Notes under the pieces: model-generated
Database searches by the model: none
Seen by the model: only the letters and a program-made list of their open reading frames with translations
Told to the model about the DNA's origin: nothing
Shown: piece after piece, positions 52,311 to 60,005 of the stretch
Position numbering within the stretch: position 1 is the stretch's first letter
Layout of the letters: each line of letters starts with the position of its first letter
Program-made: the position numbers and the translations under genes
Origin: DATAZK01 sp965199805
GTDB lineage: Bacteria > Actinomycetota > Actinomycetes > Frankiales > Frankiaceae
NCBI GenBank assembly: GCA_965199805.1
Contig: CBDATO010000001.1
Location: 2,604,001 to 2,668,000, forward strand
Direction: 5' to 3'
Length of the DNA stretch: 64,000 bases

Positions 52311-52765
52311 CGACCGCTGAAGCCGAGCCTGCACAGCGCTCCGGTGAGGCCGGCAGCGCGCTCATCGAGTTCATCGGCCTCGGCCTGGTCCTGTTGCTGC
52401 CGTTGCTGTATCTGCTGCTGTCGGTCTTCGCCGTGCAGCGGGCCGCCTTTGCCGTCACGCAGGCTGCGCGGGAGGCCGGCCGGGCGTACGCCACGGCCCC
52501 GTCGGAGTCGTCCGCCGGACGGCGGGCCGCGTACGCGACCCGGCTGGCCCTCGACAGCCAAGGCGTCCGGAGCCCGTACTCGGTGCGCTATGCCGCCGCG
52601 GGCGCAGGCTGCACCGGCGCGGGTGACGGCGCCGCCAGTTTGCGCGCCGGAGCGCAATTCGTGGTCTGCGTCCGCACACAGGCGGAGCTGCCGCTCGGCG
52701 GAAGCATCACGGTCAGCGGCCGGTATGCGGTCTCGGTCGACACCTTCCGGACCCAGCGGCAATGA
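52307..52765 (+). CDS. Second TadE-type pseudopilin
   Basis: The 152-residue protein reads GEAGSALIEFIGLGLVLLLPLLYLLLSVFAVQRAAFAVTQAAREAGRAYA at the N-terminus, again with Gly followed by a Glu at position 5. Two Cys (in GCTGAGD and VVCVRTQ) may form a disulfide outside the membrane. GTG overlaps the previous stop. Likely a TadF-like partner of the preceding pseudopilin. Confidence 0.83.
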   Translation: MTTAEAEPAQRSGEAGSALIEFIGLGLVLLLPLLYLLLSVFAVQRAAFAVTQAAREAGRAYATAPSESSAGRRAAYATRLALDSQGVRSPYSVRYAAAGAGCTGAGDGAASLRAGAQFVVCVRTQAELPLGGSITVSGRYAVSVDTFRTQRQ

Positions 52766-53259
52766 CCCGGCCTCGTATCGCGGGAGACTCCGAGGAGGGC
52801 AGCATCATGCTGCTCATCCTCGGCTGCGTGACGATCGCGCTGCTCCTGGTCGTCGTCGTGGTGGATGCCTCGGCGGTGTTCCTCGCCCGCCGCAGCCTGG
52901 CGTCCGACGCCGACGGGGCCTCGATCGCTGCTGCCCAGACGGTGAGCCGGCAGACCGTGTACGCGACCGGTGCCGGCAGCAGCCTGCCGCTCGATGCGGT
53001 GCAGTCGGTCGTCGCCCGGTACTCCGGCGGCGGCGGTCTCGTCGGCTCCGTCGAGCGCGGCGCCGACGGTGACGTCGTCGTGGTCACCGGCCGAAGACCG
53101 GTCCGGCTGCCGTTCGCGAGCGTGCTGGGCATCGGCCCGGTGACGGTGACCGCCACGTCGCGGGCGTCGAGCGTCCGGCTCGACGGGGCGAACGGCACCG
53201 GCAGCGGCGTGACTGGCACCTCACCCGAGGCCGCCGATTCGACCGATTCTTCCCGGTAG
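52762..53259 (+). CDS. TadG-like/Rv3654c-type pilus protein
   Basis: The 165-residue protein has one membrane helix (SIMLLILGCVTIALLLVVVVVDASAVFLARRSLASDADGASIAAAQ), the TadG_N pattern. It lacks the Glu at +5 seen in TadE proteins. The C-terminus is Gly/Ser/Thr-rich. ATG overlaps the previous stop (ATGA). Last gene of the tad operon. It may form a linker between machine and wall. Confidence 0.8.
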   Translation: MTRPRIAGDSEEGSIMLLILGCVTIALLLVVVVVDASAVFLARRSLASDADGASIAAAQTVSRQTVYATGAGSSLPLDAVQSVVARYSGGGGLVGSVERGADGDVVVVTGRRPVRLPFASVLGIGPVTVTATSRASSVRLDGANGTGSGVTGTSPEAADSTDSSR

Positions 53260-53300
53260 GGTCGGCTCGCATGAGCTTGACCACCGGGACATGCAGCTGA
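53257..53300 (+). promoter_or_regulatory. -10 element and nine-residue uORF before the lipoprotein gene
   Basis: TAGGGT (53257-53262) lies eight bases before ATG 53271. That ATG reads MSLTTGTCS and stops at TGA 53298-53300. The stop overlaps the lipoprotein start at 53291 in another frame. The uORF is supported only by position. Confidence 0.35.
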
Positions 53301-54277
53301 ACGCGTCGCGCCGTCGTCGACGGGGCGTGCGGCTGGCCGCAGCAGCTCCCGTCGTGGCGCTCATCGCGAGCGGGTGCACCGTGAGCAGCAGTCAGCTGCG
53401 GGCGTCGACCGGCCTCTTCTTCTCCGCGTGCTCCGGCACCACGAAGGTGACCACCACCGGGCGGATCCAGGCGACGGACATCCCGGAAGCCTCCGGAATC
53501 GTGGCCAGCCGCCGGACGGCGGGTGTGTGGTGGACCCACAACGACGCCGGCAACCCCAACCGGCTGTACGCGATCGACGCAGCGGGCGGCCTACGGGCGC
53601 GGATCATCGTCGACGGCGCCGTCAACCGCGACTGGGAGGACATCGCCGAAGGCCCGGCCGTCACGGCCGGGGGCGCGCCGCTGCTCTACATCAGCGACAC
53701 CGGCAACAACCAGGCGATCAAAGACCCGGCCCACAGCCGTACGACGGCGCGGATCTGGCGTCTGACGGAGCCGGCGGTGCGTTCGACCTCGGTCGGCACC
53801 CCGGGCACGCAGCACATCCCGGCGGTGGCGATCAACCTGCGCTACCCGGACGGGGCGCACGACGCCGAGGCCACGTTCGTCGACCCGGTCACCGGCGACC
53901 TCGTGATCATCACGAAGGACTGGAGCGGCAGCGGGCGGTCGGGTGTCTACCGCACCACCGACATTGCCAGGCGCGCCGCCAATTCCACGGTCACCCTGCA
54001 GCGCGTCGCCACCGTGGTGCTGCGCCCGGGCAGCCTCGTCACCGGCGCCGACATCACCCGCGACGGCCGCGTCATCGCGGTCCGTTCGTACGGTGCCGTC
54101 AACCTGTACCAGCGCGATCCGGCCAAGCCGGTGTGGACCGCGTTCGCCAACGCCTCGTGCTCGACGCCGTCGCCCGCCGACATCCAGGGAGAGGCCATCG
54201 GCTTCGCCCCGGACGGCGGGTCGTTCCTCACCACCTCCGAGGGCAACCGCCCGCCACTGCACCGCACCTCCCGCTGA
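53291..54277 (+). CDS. Putative lipoprotein with propeller-like domain
   Basis: The 328-residue protein has a basic N-terminus (RRRRRGVRLAAAA), a hydrophobic core and a lipobox-like VALIASGC with Cys29. The rest has repeated beta-strand/Asp-Gly segments (HNDAGNPNRLYAIDAAGG, YISDTGNNQAIKDP, LRYPDGAHDAEATFVDPVTGDLVIITKDW) like esterase- or phytase-type propellers. No catalytic residues are clear. A strong hairpin follows the stop. Confidence 0.75.
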   Translation: MQLNASRRRRRGVRLAAAAPVVALIASGCTVSSSQLRASTGLFFSACSGTTKVTTTGRIQATDIPEASGIVASRRTAGVWWTHNDAGNPNRLYAIDAAGGLRARIIVDGAVNRDWEDIAEGPAVTAGGAPLLYISDTGNNQAIKDPAHSRTTARIWRLTEPAVRSTSVGTPGTQHIPAVAINLRYPDGAHDAEATFVDPVTGDLVIITKDWSGSGRSGVYRTTDIARRAANSTVTLQRVATVVLRPGSLVTGADITRDGRVIAVRSYGAVNLYQRDPAKPVWTAFANASCSTPSPADIQGEAIGFAPDGGSFLTTSEGNRPPLHRTSR

Positions 54278-54324
54278 TCCCGCTCCGCGCGCCCGCTGAT
54301 AGGACAGTCGGGCGCGCGGCGGGA
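54278..54324 (+). terminator. Strong hairpin after the lipoprotein gene
   Basis: CGCGCGCCCG (54286-54295) pairs with CGGGCGCGCG (54309-54318). TCCCGC (54278-54283) pairs with GCGGGA (54319-54324) outside. The total stem is 16 bp. Confidence 0.75.
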
Positions 54325-54334
54325 GAGGTGAGGC

Positions 54335-55048
54335 ATGGCGACGTTCATCCTGATCCACGGCGGCTATCACGGCGGATGGTGCTGGTCGCACCTGCAGCGT
54401 GAGCTGACCGCACGCGGCCACCGCTCCGTCGCGCCCGACCTGCCGATCGACGATCCGGCCGCCGGCTTCGACGCGTACACCGAGGCGGTGCTGCAGGCGG
54501 TGGACGACTTCCACCGCGACGAACCGGCGGCGGCTGACGACCCGCTCGTCGTCGTCGGCCACTCGCTCGGCGCGTACGTGGCGGCTCTGGTCACGGACCG
54601 GCTGCCGACGCATCACCAGGTCTTCCTCTGCGCCGTGCCGGCCGGGCTCGACCAGCCGATCGCGGCCGAGAGCACGCCGATCCTGACCGCCGACCTGATG
54701 GCGGTGCAGTACTTCGCCGACGCGGACGGCCGCACCATGCAGTCGCCGGAGTCCTTTTTCCACCTGTTCTACGAAGATGTCCCGCCGGCCGACGCACTGA
54801 ACGGGCTGCGCCGGCTCCGGCCGCAGGGTTCGTAACCGCTGGTCGAGACCTGGCCGCTCCAGGCGTGGCCGAACGTGCCGCGCACCGTCGTGCTGGCCGC
54901 GGACGACCACGTCACCAGCCTGCAGCCGGCGACAGAAGCGGCCGAACGGCTCACCGGCGAGCCGCCCGTGGTCGTCCCGGGCGGGCACTCGGTGTTCCTC
55001 ACCGACCCGTCCGGCCTCGCCGAGCTGCTGATCAGCCGCGCTACTTGA
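54335..55048 (+). pseudogene. Alpha/beta hydrolase interrupted by in-frame TAA
   Basis: The first 166 codons encode an alpha/beta hydrolase of the MhpC/EstA type (FILIHGGYHGGWCW, nucleophile VVGHSLGAYVAAL). TAA at 54833-54835 stops the frame. The same frame then continues for 70 codons with PLVETWPLQAWPNVPRTVVLAADDHV and GGHSVFLTDPSGLAELL, the missing C-terminal strand with Asp and catalytic His. So one nonsense codon splits a gene that is otherwise whole. The last bases overlap the convergent acyl-CoA dehydrogenase gene. Read-through or sequencing error cannot be excluded. Confidence 0.8.
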
Positions 55049-57200
55049 TCAACGGATCCCGCGGCAGGCCGACCATCCGCTCGCCGATCTGGTTGCGCTT
55101 GATCTCCGACGTGCCGCCGGCGATCGCCATGCCGCGGTGGCTGATGGCGAGCCCGCCGACCAGCGCGGCCGGCCCGTCCAGGTAGGCGCCCGCCGGCCCG
55201 GCGATCGCGACGAGCAGCGCCGAGGCCTCGCTGAGGTTCTCCGTCTGCAGCAGCTTGGCGATCGCGCCCTCCGGGCCCGGACCGTCACCGGCGACGGCGC
55301 GGTGCACCGAGCGCAGGTTGAGCGCGTCCGCGGCCTCGGTGCGGGCGATGTGCCGCCCGATCCGGGCCGCCGTACGCGTCAGCTTCGACGGCTGCGCGGC
55401 GTACGCCTCGACGATCAGCGGCAGCGGGATCGACGCCGTACCCTGGCCGCTGCCGATGCTCACGCTCTCGTTGCCGAGCGTCGCCCGCGCGACCGTCCAC
55501 CCGCCGTTGATCGGGCCGACCACGTCGGCGTCGGGGATGAAGACGTCGTCGAAGAACACCTCGTTGAACTCCGACCGGCCCGACGTCATCTTCAGCGGTC
55601 GCACGGTGACGCCCTCTGCGTGCATGTCGATGACCATCGTGGTGATGCCGCGGTGCTTGGGGGCATCAGGATCGGTGCGTACGGTCGCGAAACCGAAGCC
55701 CGCCACGTGCGCGCCGCTGGTCCAGACCTTCTGACCGTTGAGCAGCCAGCCGCCCTCGACCTTGGTGCCCTTGGTGCGGATGCCGGCGGCGTCGGACCCG
55801 GCGTCGGGCTCGCTGAAGAGCTGGCACCAGATGATCTCGCGGTCCAGCGCCGGCCGTACCCAGCGCTTCACCTGCTCCGGGGTCGCGTGCTGGATGAGCG
55901 TGAGGATGACCCAGCCGGTGATGTTGTAGTTCGGCCGTGCCAGCCCGGCCGTGCCGAACTCCTCCTCGATGACGAGCTGCTCGACCGCGCCGGCCTCGCG
56001 ACCCCACGGCTTCGGCCAGGACGGCGTGGCGTAGCCCTCGTCGACCATCGCCGAGCGGCGGGCGTCCTCATCCAGCGGCGAGATGCGCTCGGCGAAGGCG
56101 CGCACCTCGGTGCGCAGCTGCTCGGCCTCCGGCGGCAGCGCGACCGCGCGGGTGAGGCGCGCGCCGGCCCGGTAGAGCTCGACGGCGCGTTCGGCGGCGG
56201 CCTCGGGGTCGACGAGCTGCTCGTTCACGGTCGCCCGGCGCAGGAAGAGGTGCGCGTCGTGCTCCCAGGTCATGCCGATTCCGCCGAGCACCTGCGTGTT
56301 GAGCTGCGCATTCAGGTCGGCGGCCGGCAGGGCCAGCGTCGCGGCGAGCGCGGCTCCGTAGGCGAAGGCGTCGCCCGGCCCGGAGGCGTCGTACGTACGC
56401 GCCGCGTCCCACACCGCAGCGGTGGCCAGCTCGGCGGCGACGGCCATGTTGGCGCAGTGGTGCTTGACCGCCTGGAAGGTGCCGATCACGCGGCCGAACT
56501 GGACGCGGGTCTGCGCGTACGCACCCGCCATCTCCAAGGCGCCGCGGGAGATGCCGACCGAGTCGGCCGACAGCAGCAGCTTCGCGAGGTCGTCGAGCCG
56601 GGTACGCGCGCCGCCGAGGACGACAGCCGGCGCCCCGTCGAGCACGATCCGGGCGGCCCGGCGGGAGGGGTCGAGGTTCGCCACCGGCGTCACCTGGACG
56701 TCGCCGGCCACCTCGACGACGGCGACATCCGTACCGACGGGAAGCAGGACGGCGGACGCGTGACCTCCGCCGAGCACGACCTCGGCCACGCCGTGAAGGG
56801 CGCCGTCCCGCAGCTCCAGCGAGGCGTCGAACGCGACCCCGGCGAGCGCGGACCCGTCGGCCAGACCGGGGAGCCAGCGCCGGCACAGGTCGGTGTCACC
56901 CGCCTCGGCGAGCAGGGCGCCGCCGAGCACGGTGGGCAGGAAGGGGCCGGCCGCGACCGACCGGGCGAGCTCCTCGACGACCACGACGAGCTCGGCGAGG
57001 CCGTAACCGGACCCGCCGTACTCCTCGGGCAGGTGCAGCCCGAGCCAGCCGACCTCGCGCAGGTCCTTCCAGAAGCCCGGCAGCTCGTCGCCGTCGGTCT
57101 CGAGTGCCGTCCGTGCCGACTGCCGCCCGCCGGCGCGCTCCATGAGGTCGGCGACGACCTCGGTGAGCTGCCGGTGCTCGTCGGTGATGCCGATCGCCAT
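55041..57200 (-). CDS. Fused tandem acyl-CoA dehydrogenase (FadE34-like)
   Basis: The 719-residue protein has two acyl-CoA dehydrogenase units in one chain (about 1-360 and 370-719). The first ends with GGIGMTWEHDAHLFLRRA. The second has WCQLFSEPDAGSDAAGIRT, NGQKVWTSGAHVAGFGF and AGGTSEIKRNQIGERMVGLPRDP. The fusion matches mycobacterial FadE34, which replaces a two-gene heterodimer in steroid or other branched side-chain beta-oxidation. ATG 57200. MerR lies downstream in the same direction. Confidence 0.9.
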   Translation of the reverse strand: MAIGITDEHRQLTEVVADLMERAGGRQSARTALETDGDELPGFWKDLREVGWLGLHLPEEYGGSGYGLAELVVVVEELARSVAAGPFLPTVLGGALLAEAGDTDLCRRWLPGLADGSALAGVAFDASLELRDGALHGVAEVVLGGGHASAVLLPVGTDVAVVEVAGDVQVTPVANLDPSRRAARIVLDGAPAVVLGGARTRLDDLAKLLLSADSVGISRGALEMAGAYAQTRVQFGRVIGTFQAVKHHCANMAVAAELATAAVWDAARTYDASGPGDAFAYGAALAATLALPAADLNAQLNTQVLGGIGMTWEHDAHLFLRRATVNEQLVDPEAAAERAVELYRAGARLTRAVALPPEAEQLRTEVRAFAERISPLDEDARRSAMVDEGYATPSWPKPWGREAGAVEQLVIEEEFGTAGLARPNYNITGWVILTLIQHATPEQVKRWVRPALDREIIWCQLFSEPDAGSDAAGIRTKGTKVEGGWLLNGQKVWTSGAHVAGFGFATVRTDPDAPKHRGITTMVIDMHAEGVTVRPLKMTSGRSEFNEVFFDDVFIPDADVVGPINGGWTVARATLGNESVSIGSGQGTASIPLPLIVEAYAAQPSKLTRTAARIGRHIARTEAADALNLRSVHRAVAGDGPGPEGAIAKLLQTENLSEASALLVAIAGPAGAYLDGPAALVGGLAISHRGMAIAGGTSEIKRNQIGERMVGLPRDPLIK

Positions 57201-57210
57201 GGCAGGGACC

Positions 57211-57567
57211 CTAGACCGCAGCCGCCGCGCGCTGCTCGGAGATGCTGATGACCTCGCTGAGCCGCTCGCGCGCCGTGACCAGCCGGCTGATCTGCTCGCT
57301 GATGCGCTCCCGCTCCCCGTGCAGCATCGTGCGCTGCTCGGCGTCGGTGAGGCCGGTCTCCATGCAGGGCAGCAGGCGTCCGATCGTCTTGCTGTTGAGG
57401 CCGGCGGCGTACATGTCCTGGAAGAACAGCACCTTGTCGACGGCCGCGTCGGGGTAGTGCCGCTGCCCGGACGCGCTGCGCGTCGAGGTCAGCAGGCCCT
57501 GCTCCTCGTAGTAGCGCAGCGCCCGCACGCTGACGCCGGACCGCGCGGCGAGCTCTCCGATCCGCAT
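57211..57567 (-). CDS. MerR-family transcriptional regulator
   Basis: The 118-residue regulator has a winged-helix DNA-binding domain (MRIGELAARSGVSVRALRYYEEQGLLTSTRSASGQRHYPDAAVDKVLFFQDMYAAG). A coiled-coil dimerisation helix follows, then a short effector tail (SEVISISEQRAAAAV). No metal-binding Cys cluster, so it is a drug- or redox-independent type. ATG 57567 has GGAGGT seven bases upstream. Divergent from an SDR gene with a shared operator region, suggesting it controls that gene. Confidence 0.88.
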   Translation of the reverse strand: MRIGELAARSGVSVRALRYYEEQGLLTSTRSASGQRHYPDAAVDKVLFFQDMYAAGLNSKTIGRLLPCMETGLTDAEQRTMLHGERERISEQISRLVTARERLSEVISISEQRAAAAV

Positions 57568-57579
57568 CCGGACCACCTC

Positions 57580-57596
57580 CAAGTCACAGTCACTTG
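57580..57596. promoter_or_regulatory. MerR-type operator palindrome
   Basis: CAAGTCACAGTCACTTG is a 17-bp dyad with seven of eight pairs matching, centred on A57588. The half-site CAAGT resembles SoxR/MerR operators. It overlaps the -35 box of the SDR gene and lies next to the merR ribosome site. Confidence 0.55.
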
Positions 57597-57625
57597 CCCC
57601 TCACGTTAGCGTCAGCTTTTACCGT
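57594..57625 (+). promoter_or_regulatory. SDR promoter with long 20-bp spacer and leaderless geometry
   Basis: TTGCCC (57594-57599), a 20-base spacer and TACCGT (57620-57625), then six bases and ATG 57632. Spacers of 19-20 bases are a hallmark of MerR-activated promoters. Confidence 0.5.
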
Positions 57626-57631
57626 CCGCGT

Positions 57632-58357
57632 ATGGACATCGAAAACTCTGTCGCACTCGTCACCGGCGCCAACCGCGGACTCGGCTGCGCCTTCACGCAG
57701 GAGCTGCTCGACCGCGGCGCACGCACGGTCTACGCCGCCGCCCGCGACCCGCGCACCATCGACCTGACCGTCACCGGAGGCGAGCGCCTGCGGCCGATCC
57801 GCCTCGACGTCACCGACCCGGAGCAGGTCGCGGCCGCCGCCCAGGCCGCACCCGACGTCACGCTGCTGATCAACAACGCCGGCACCAGCACCCTCGGCCC
57901 ACTGATGACGGGCGATCTCGCCGCCATGCGCGCTGACCTGGACGTCAACCTGTACGGCACGCTCGCGATGATCCGGGCCTTCGCTCCGATCCTCGCCGCC
58001 GGCGGCGGGGGAGCGGTCGTGAACGTGCTGTCCGCCATGTCGTGGTTCGGCGTGCCCGGCGGCAACGGCTACCACGTCGCGAAGGCGGCGCAGTGGGCGG
58101 CCACCAACGGCGCACGCCTGGAGCTCGCCGATCAGAAGACGCTGGTCACCGGCGTATACCTGGGCCTCGCGGACACCGACATGGCCGCCGGCATCCCGGG
58201 CGACAAGCTGCCGCCCTCCGTCGTCGCCGCCACGGCGCTGGACGGCGTCGAGCGGGGCGACTGGGAGGTGCTCGTCGACGCGTGGAGCACGCAGATCAAG
58301 GCCGGCCTCGCCGGCCGCCCCGAGGACCTCTATGCCGCCCTCGCCCAAGCGTTGTAG
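57632..58357 (+). CDS. SDR-family oxidoreductase
   Basis: The 241-residue protein has the complete active site: cofactor loop TGANRGLG, NNAG, Ser in NVLSAMSW and YHVAK (YxxxK). Resembles short-chain dehydrogenases often placed beside MerR regulators. Substrate unknown. Predicted to start at the first transcribed base, since TACCGT lies six bases upstream of the ATG. It is therefore a likely direct target of the divergent MerR protein. Confidence 0.9.
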   Translation: MDIENSVALVTGANRGLGCAFTQELLDRGARTVYAAARDPRTIDLTVTGGERLRPIRLDVTDPEQVAAAAQAAPDVTLLINNAGTSTLGPLMTGDLAAMRADLDVNLYGTLAMIRAFAPILAAGGGGAVVNVLSAMSWFGVPGGNGYHVAKAAQWAATNGARLELADQKTLVTGVYLGLADTDMAAGIPGDKLPPSVVAATALDGVERGDWEVLVDAWSTQIKAGLAGRPEDLYAALAQAL

Positions 58358-58472
58358 GGCCTCAGGGCACAGCGTCACGCGGCCGTCACGCGATGTTCAC
58401 GCGCGCCTCCCGTGACCGGAACACGCGTCGCCTTACCGTCGCAGGCGGTGGGCACACCGGGAGATCGTCCTC

Positions 58473-58505
58473 GACAACTTCGGCCCTGTCACGGCCGAAG
58501 TCGTC
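58473..58505. other. Inverted repeat upstream of phoH2
   Basis: ACTTCGGCC (58477-58485) pairs with GGCCGAAGT (58493-58501) around CTGTCAC. GAC/GTC extend it past one mismatch. It lies about 90 bases before the phoH2 start, in a region where the phoH2 frame stays open. Confidence 0.5.
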
Positions 58506-58593
58506 TCGGCTGCGGCGTTCCGGCGCGGCCGCCGCCGGCGGGCGGTGGCTCGAGACGCGTCCCTGTCCCCACCGGCTGATCGAAGGCGAACCC

Positions 58594-59925
58594 GTGACCG
58601 CTGCACAAGCTCCCCGCACCGACTGCATCACGTACGTGCTCGACACCAGCGTCCTGCTCTCCGACCCGGCAGCGCTGCACGCCTTCGAGGAGCACGACAT
58701 CGTGCTCCCGCTCCCGGTGATCAGCGAGCTGGAGGGCAAACGCAATCACCCGGAGCTCGGCTGGGCGGCCCGGCGGGTGCTGCACCGGCTCGAGGCCTTG
58801 CGCGTCGAGCACGGCAACCTCACCGAGCCGGTGCCCGTCACCGAGGCCGGCGGCACGCTGCGCGTCGAGATGAACCACCGCGATCTGGAGGCGCTGCCGG
58901 CCGGCCTGCGCCGTGACACCAGCGACGCCCGGATCCTCGCCGTCGCCGCCAACCTCGCGGCCGAGGGTCAGCGCATCATCCTGGTCAGCAAGGACCTGCC
59001 GCTGCGGCTGAACGCCTCGGTCGCCGGCATCACCGCGGACGACTACCGCCGCCGCCAGGCCTCCGACACCGGGTGGACCGGCCTCGTCGAGCTCGACGTG
59101 GCCAGCGGGATCGTCGACCAGCTCTTCGACGAGCGCTACGTCGACGCGTCCGACGTCGAGGGCGCGGCCGAGCTGCCGGTCAACACCGGGCTGGTGCTGT
59201 CGGCCGGTGGCAGCCAGAGCGCGCTCGGCCGGCTCACCGCCGACAAGCGGGTGCACCTGGTGCAGCCCGACCGGTCCCTGTTCGGGGTGTACGGACGTAG
59301 CGCGGAGCAGCGGATCGCGCTCGACCTGCTCGCCGACCCGGAGGTCGGCGTGGTCAGCCTCGGCGGCCCGGCCGGCACCGGCAAGACAGTGCTGGCCCTC
59401 GCCGCAGGTCTCGAGGCGGTGCTCGAGCGCCGTACCCACCGCAAGATCATCGTCTTCCGGCCGTTGTACGCGGTCGGCGGTCAGGACCTCGGCTACCTGC
59501 CCGGCAGCCAGGACGAGAAGATGGAGCCCTGGGCGCTCGCGGTCATGGACGCGCTGGAATCGTTCGCGCATCCCGAGGTCATCGCCGAGATCAAGGCCCG
59601 CGGGCTCATCGAGATCGCGCCGCTCACGCACATCCGCGGACGCACCCTCTCCGGATCCTGGGTGATCATCGACGAGGTCCAGAACATCGAGCGCACGGTG
59701 CTGCTCGCCGCGCTCTCGCGGCTCGCCGCCGACAGTCGTGCGGTGTGCTGCTGGGACATCGCTCAGCGTGACAACCTGCACGTCGGGCGGCATGACGGCA
59801 TCGCGTCGGTGGTGGACGGCCTGCGTGGTCACCCGCTCTTCGGCCACGTCACGCTCAGCCGGGCCGAACGCTCGCCGGTCGCCGCCCTCGCCTCCCGTCT
59901 GCTCGACGAGGACGTCGAGTTCTGA
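58594..59925 (+). CDS. phoH2: PhoH2 fusion: PIN ribonuclease domain plus PhoH ATPase
   Basis: The 443-residue protein has an N-terminal VapC-like PIN domain (YVLDTSVLLSDP, D17; later Asp residues in HRDLEALP and DTSDARILAVA) followed by a PhoH helicase/ATPase with Walker A GGPAGTGKT (257-265) and WVIIDEVQNI as Walker B. PhoH2 proteins unwind and cleave RNA in mycobacteria. GTG 58594 has GAAGG upstream. In-frame ATG 58393 would add 67 Arg/Ser-rich residues of doubtful reality. Confidence 0.9.
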   Translation: MTAAQAPRTDCITYVLDTSVLLSDPAALHAFEEHDIVLPLPVISELEGKRNHPELGWAARRVLHRLEALRVEHGNLTEPVPVTEAGGTLRVEMNHRDLEALPAGLRRDTSDARILAVAANLAAEGQRIILVSKDLPLRLNASVAGITADDYRRRQASDTGWTGLVELDVASGIVDQLFDERYVDASDVEGAAELPVNTGLVLSAGGSQSALGRLTADKRVHLVQPDRSLFGVYGRSAEQRIALDLLADPEVGVVSLGGPAGTGKTVLALAAGLEAVLERRTHRKIIVFRPLYAVGGQDLGYLPGSQDEKMEPWALAVMDALESFAHPEVIAEIKARGLIEIAPLTHIRGRTLSGSWVIIDEVQNIERTVLLAALSRLAADSRAVCCWDIAQRDNLHVGRHDGIASVVDGLRGHPLFGHVTLSRAERSPVAALASRLLDEDVEF

Positions 59926-59993
59926 CCGGCGCCCGGAGTGCCGGTCGACCGCCGACATGGCGCGCGGTCAGGCGAAATGCAGCTTCGTCCACT

Positions 59994-59999
59994 TAGCCT
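59994..59999 (+). promoter_or_regulatory. -10 element of the LolA-like operon, leaderless geometry
   Basis: TAGCCT is followed by six bases and the ATG at 60006. No SD lies between. Confidence 0.5.
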
Positions 60000-60005
60000 G
60001 ACCTG

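Noticed and set aside
54335..55048. Two separate genes in place of one broken hydrolase
   Set aside because: The second part has no start codon with ribosome site near 54836 and supplies exactly the missing C-terminal motifs in the same frame.
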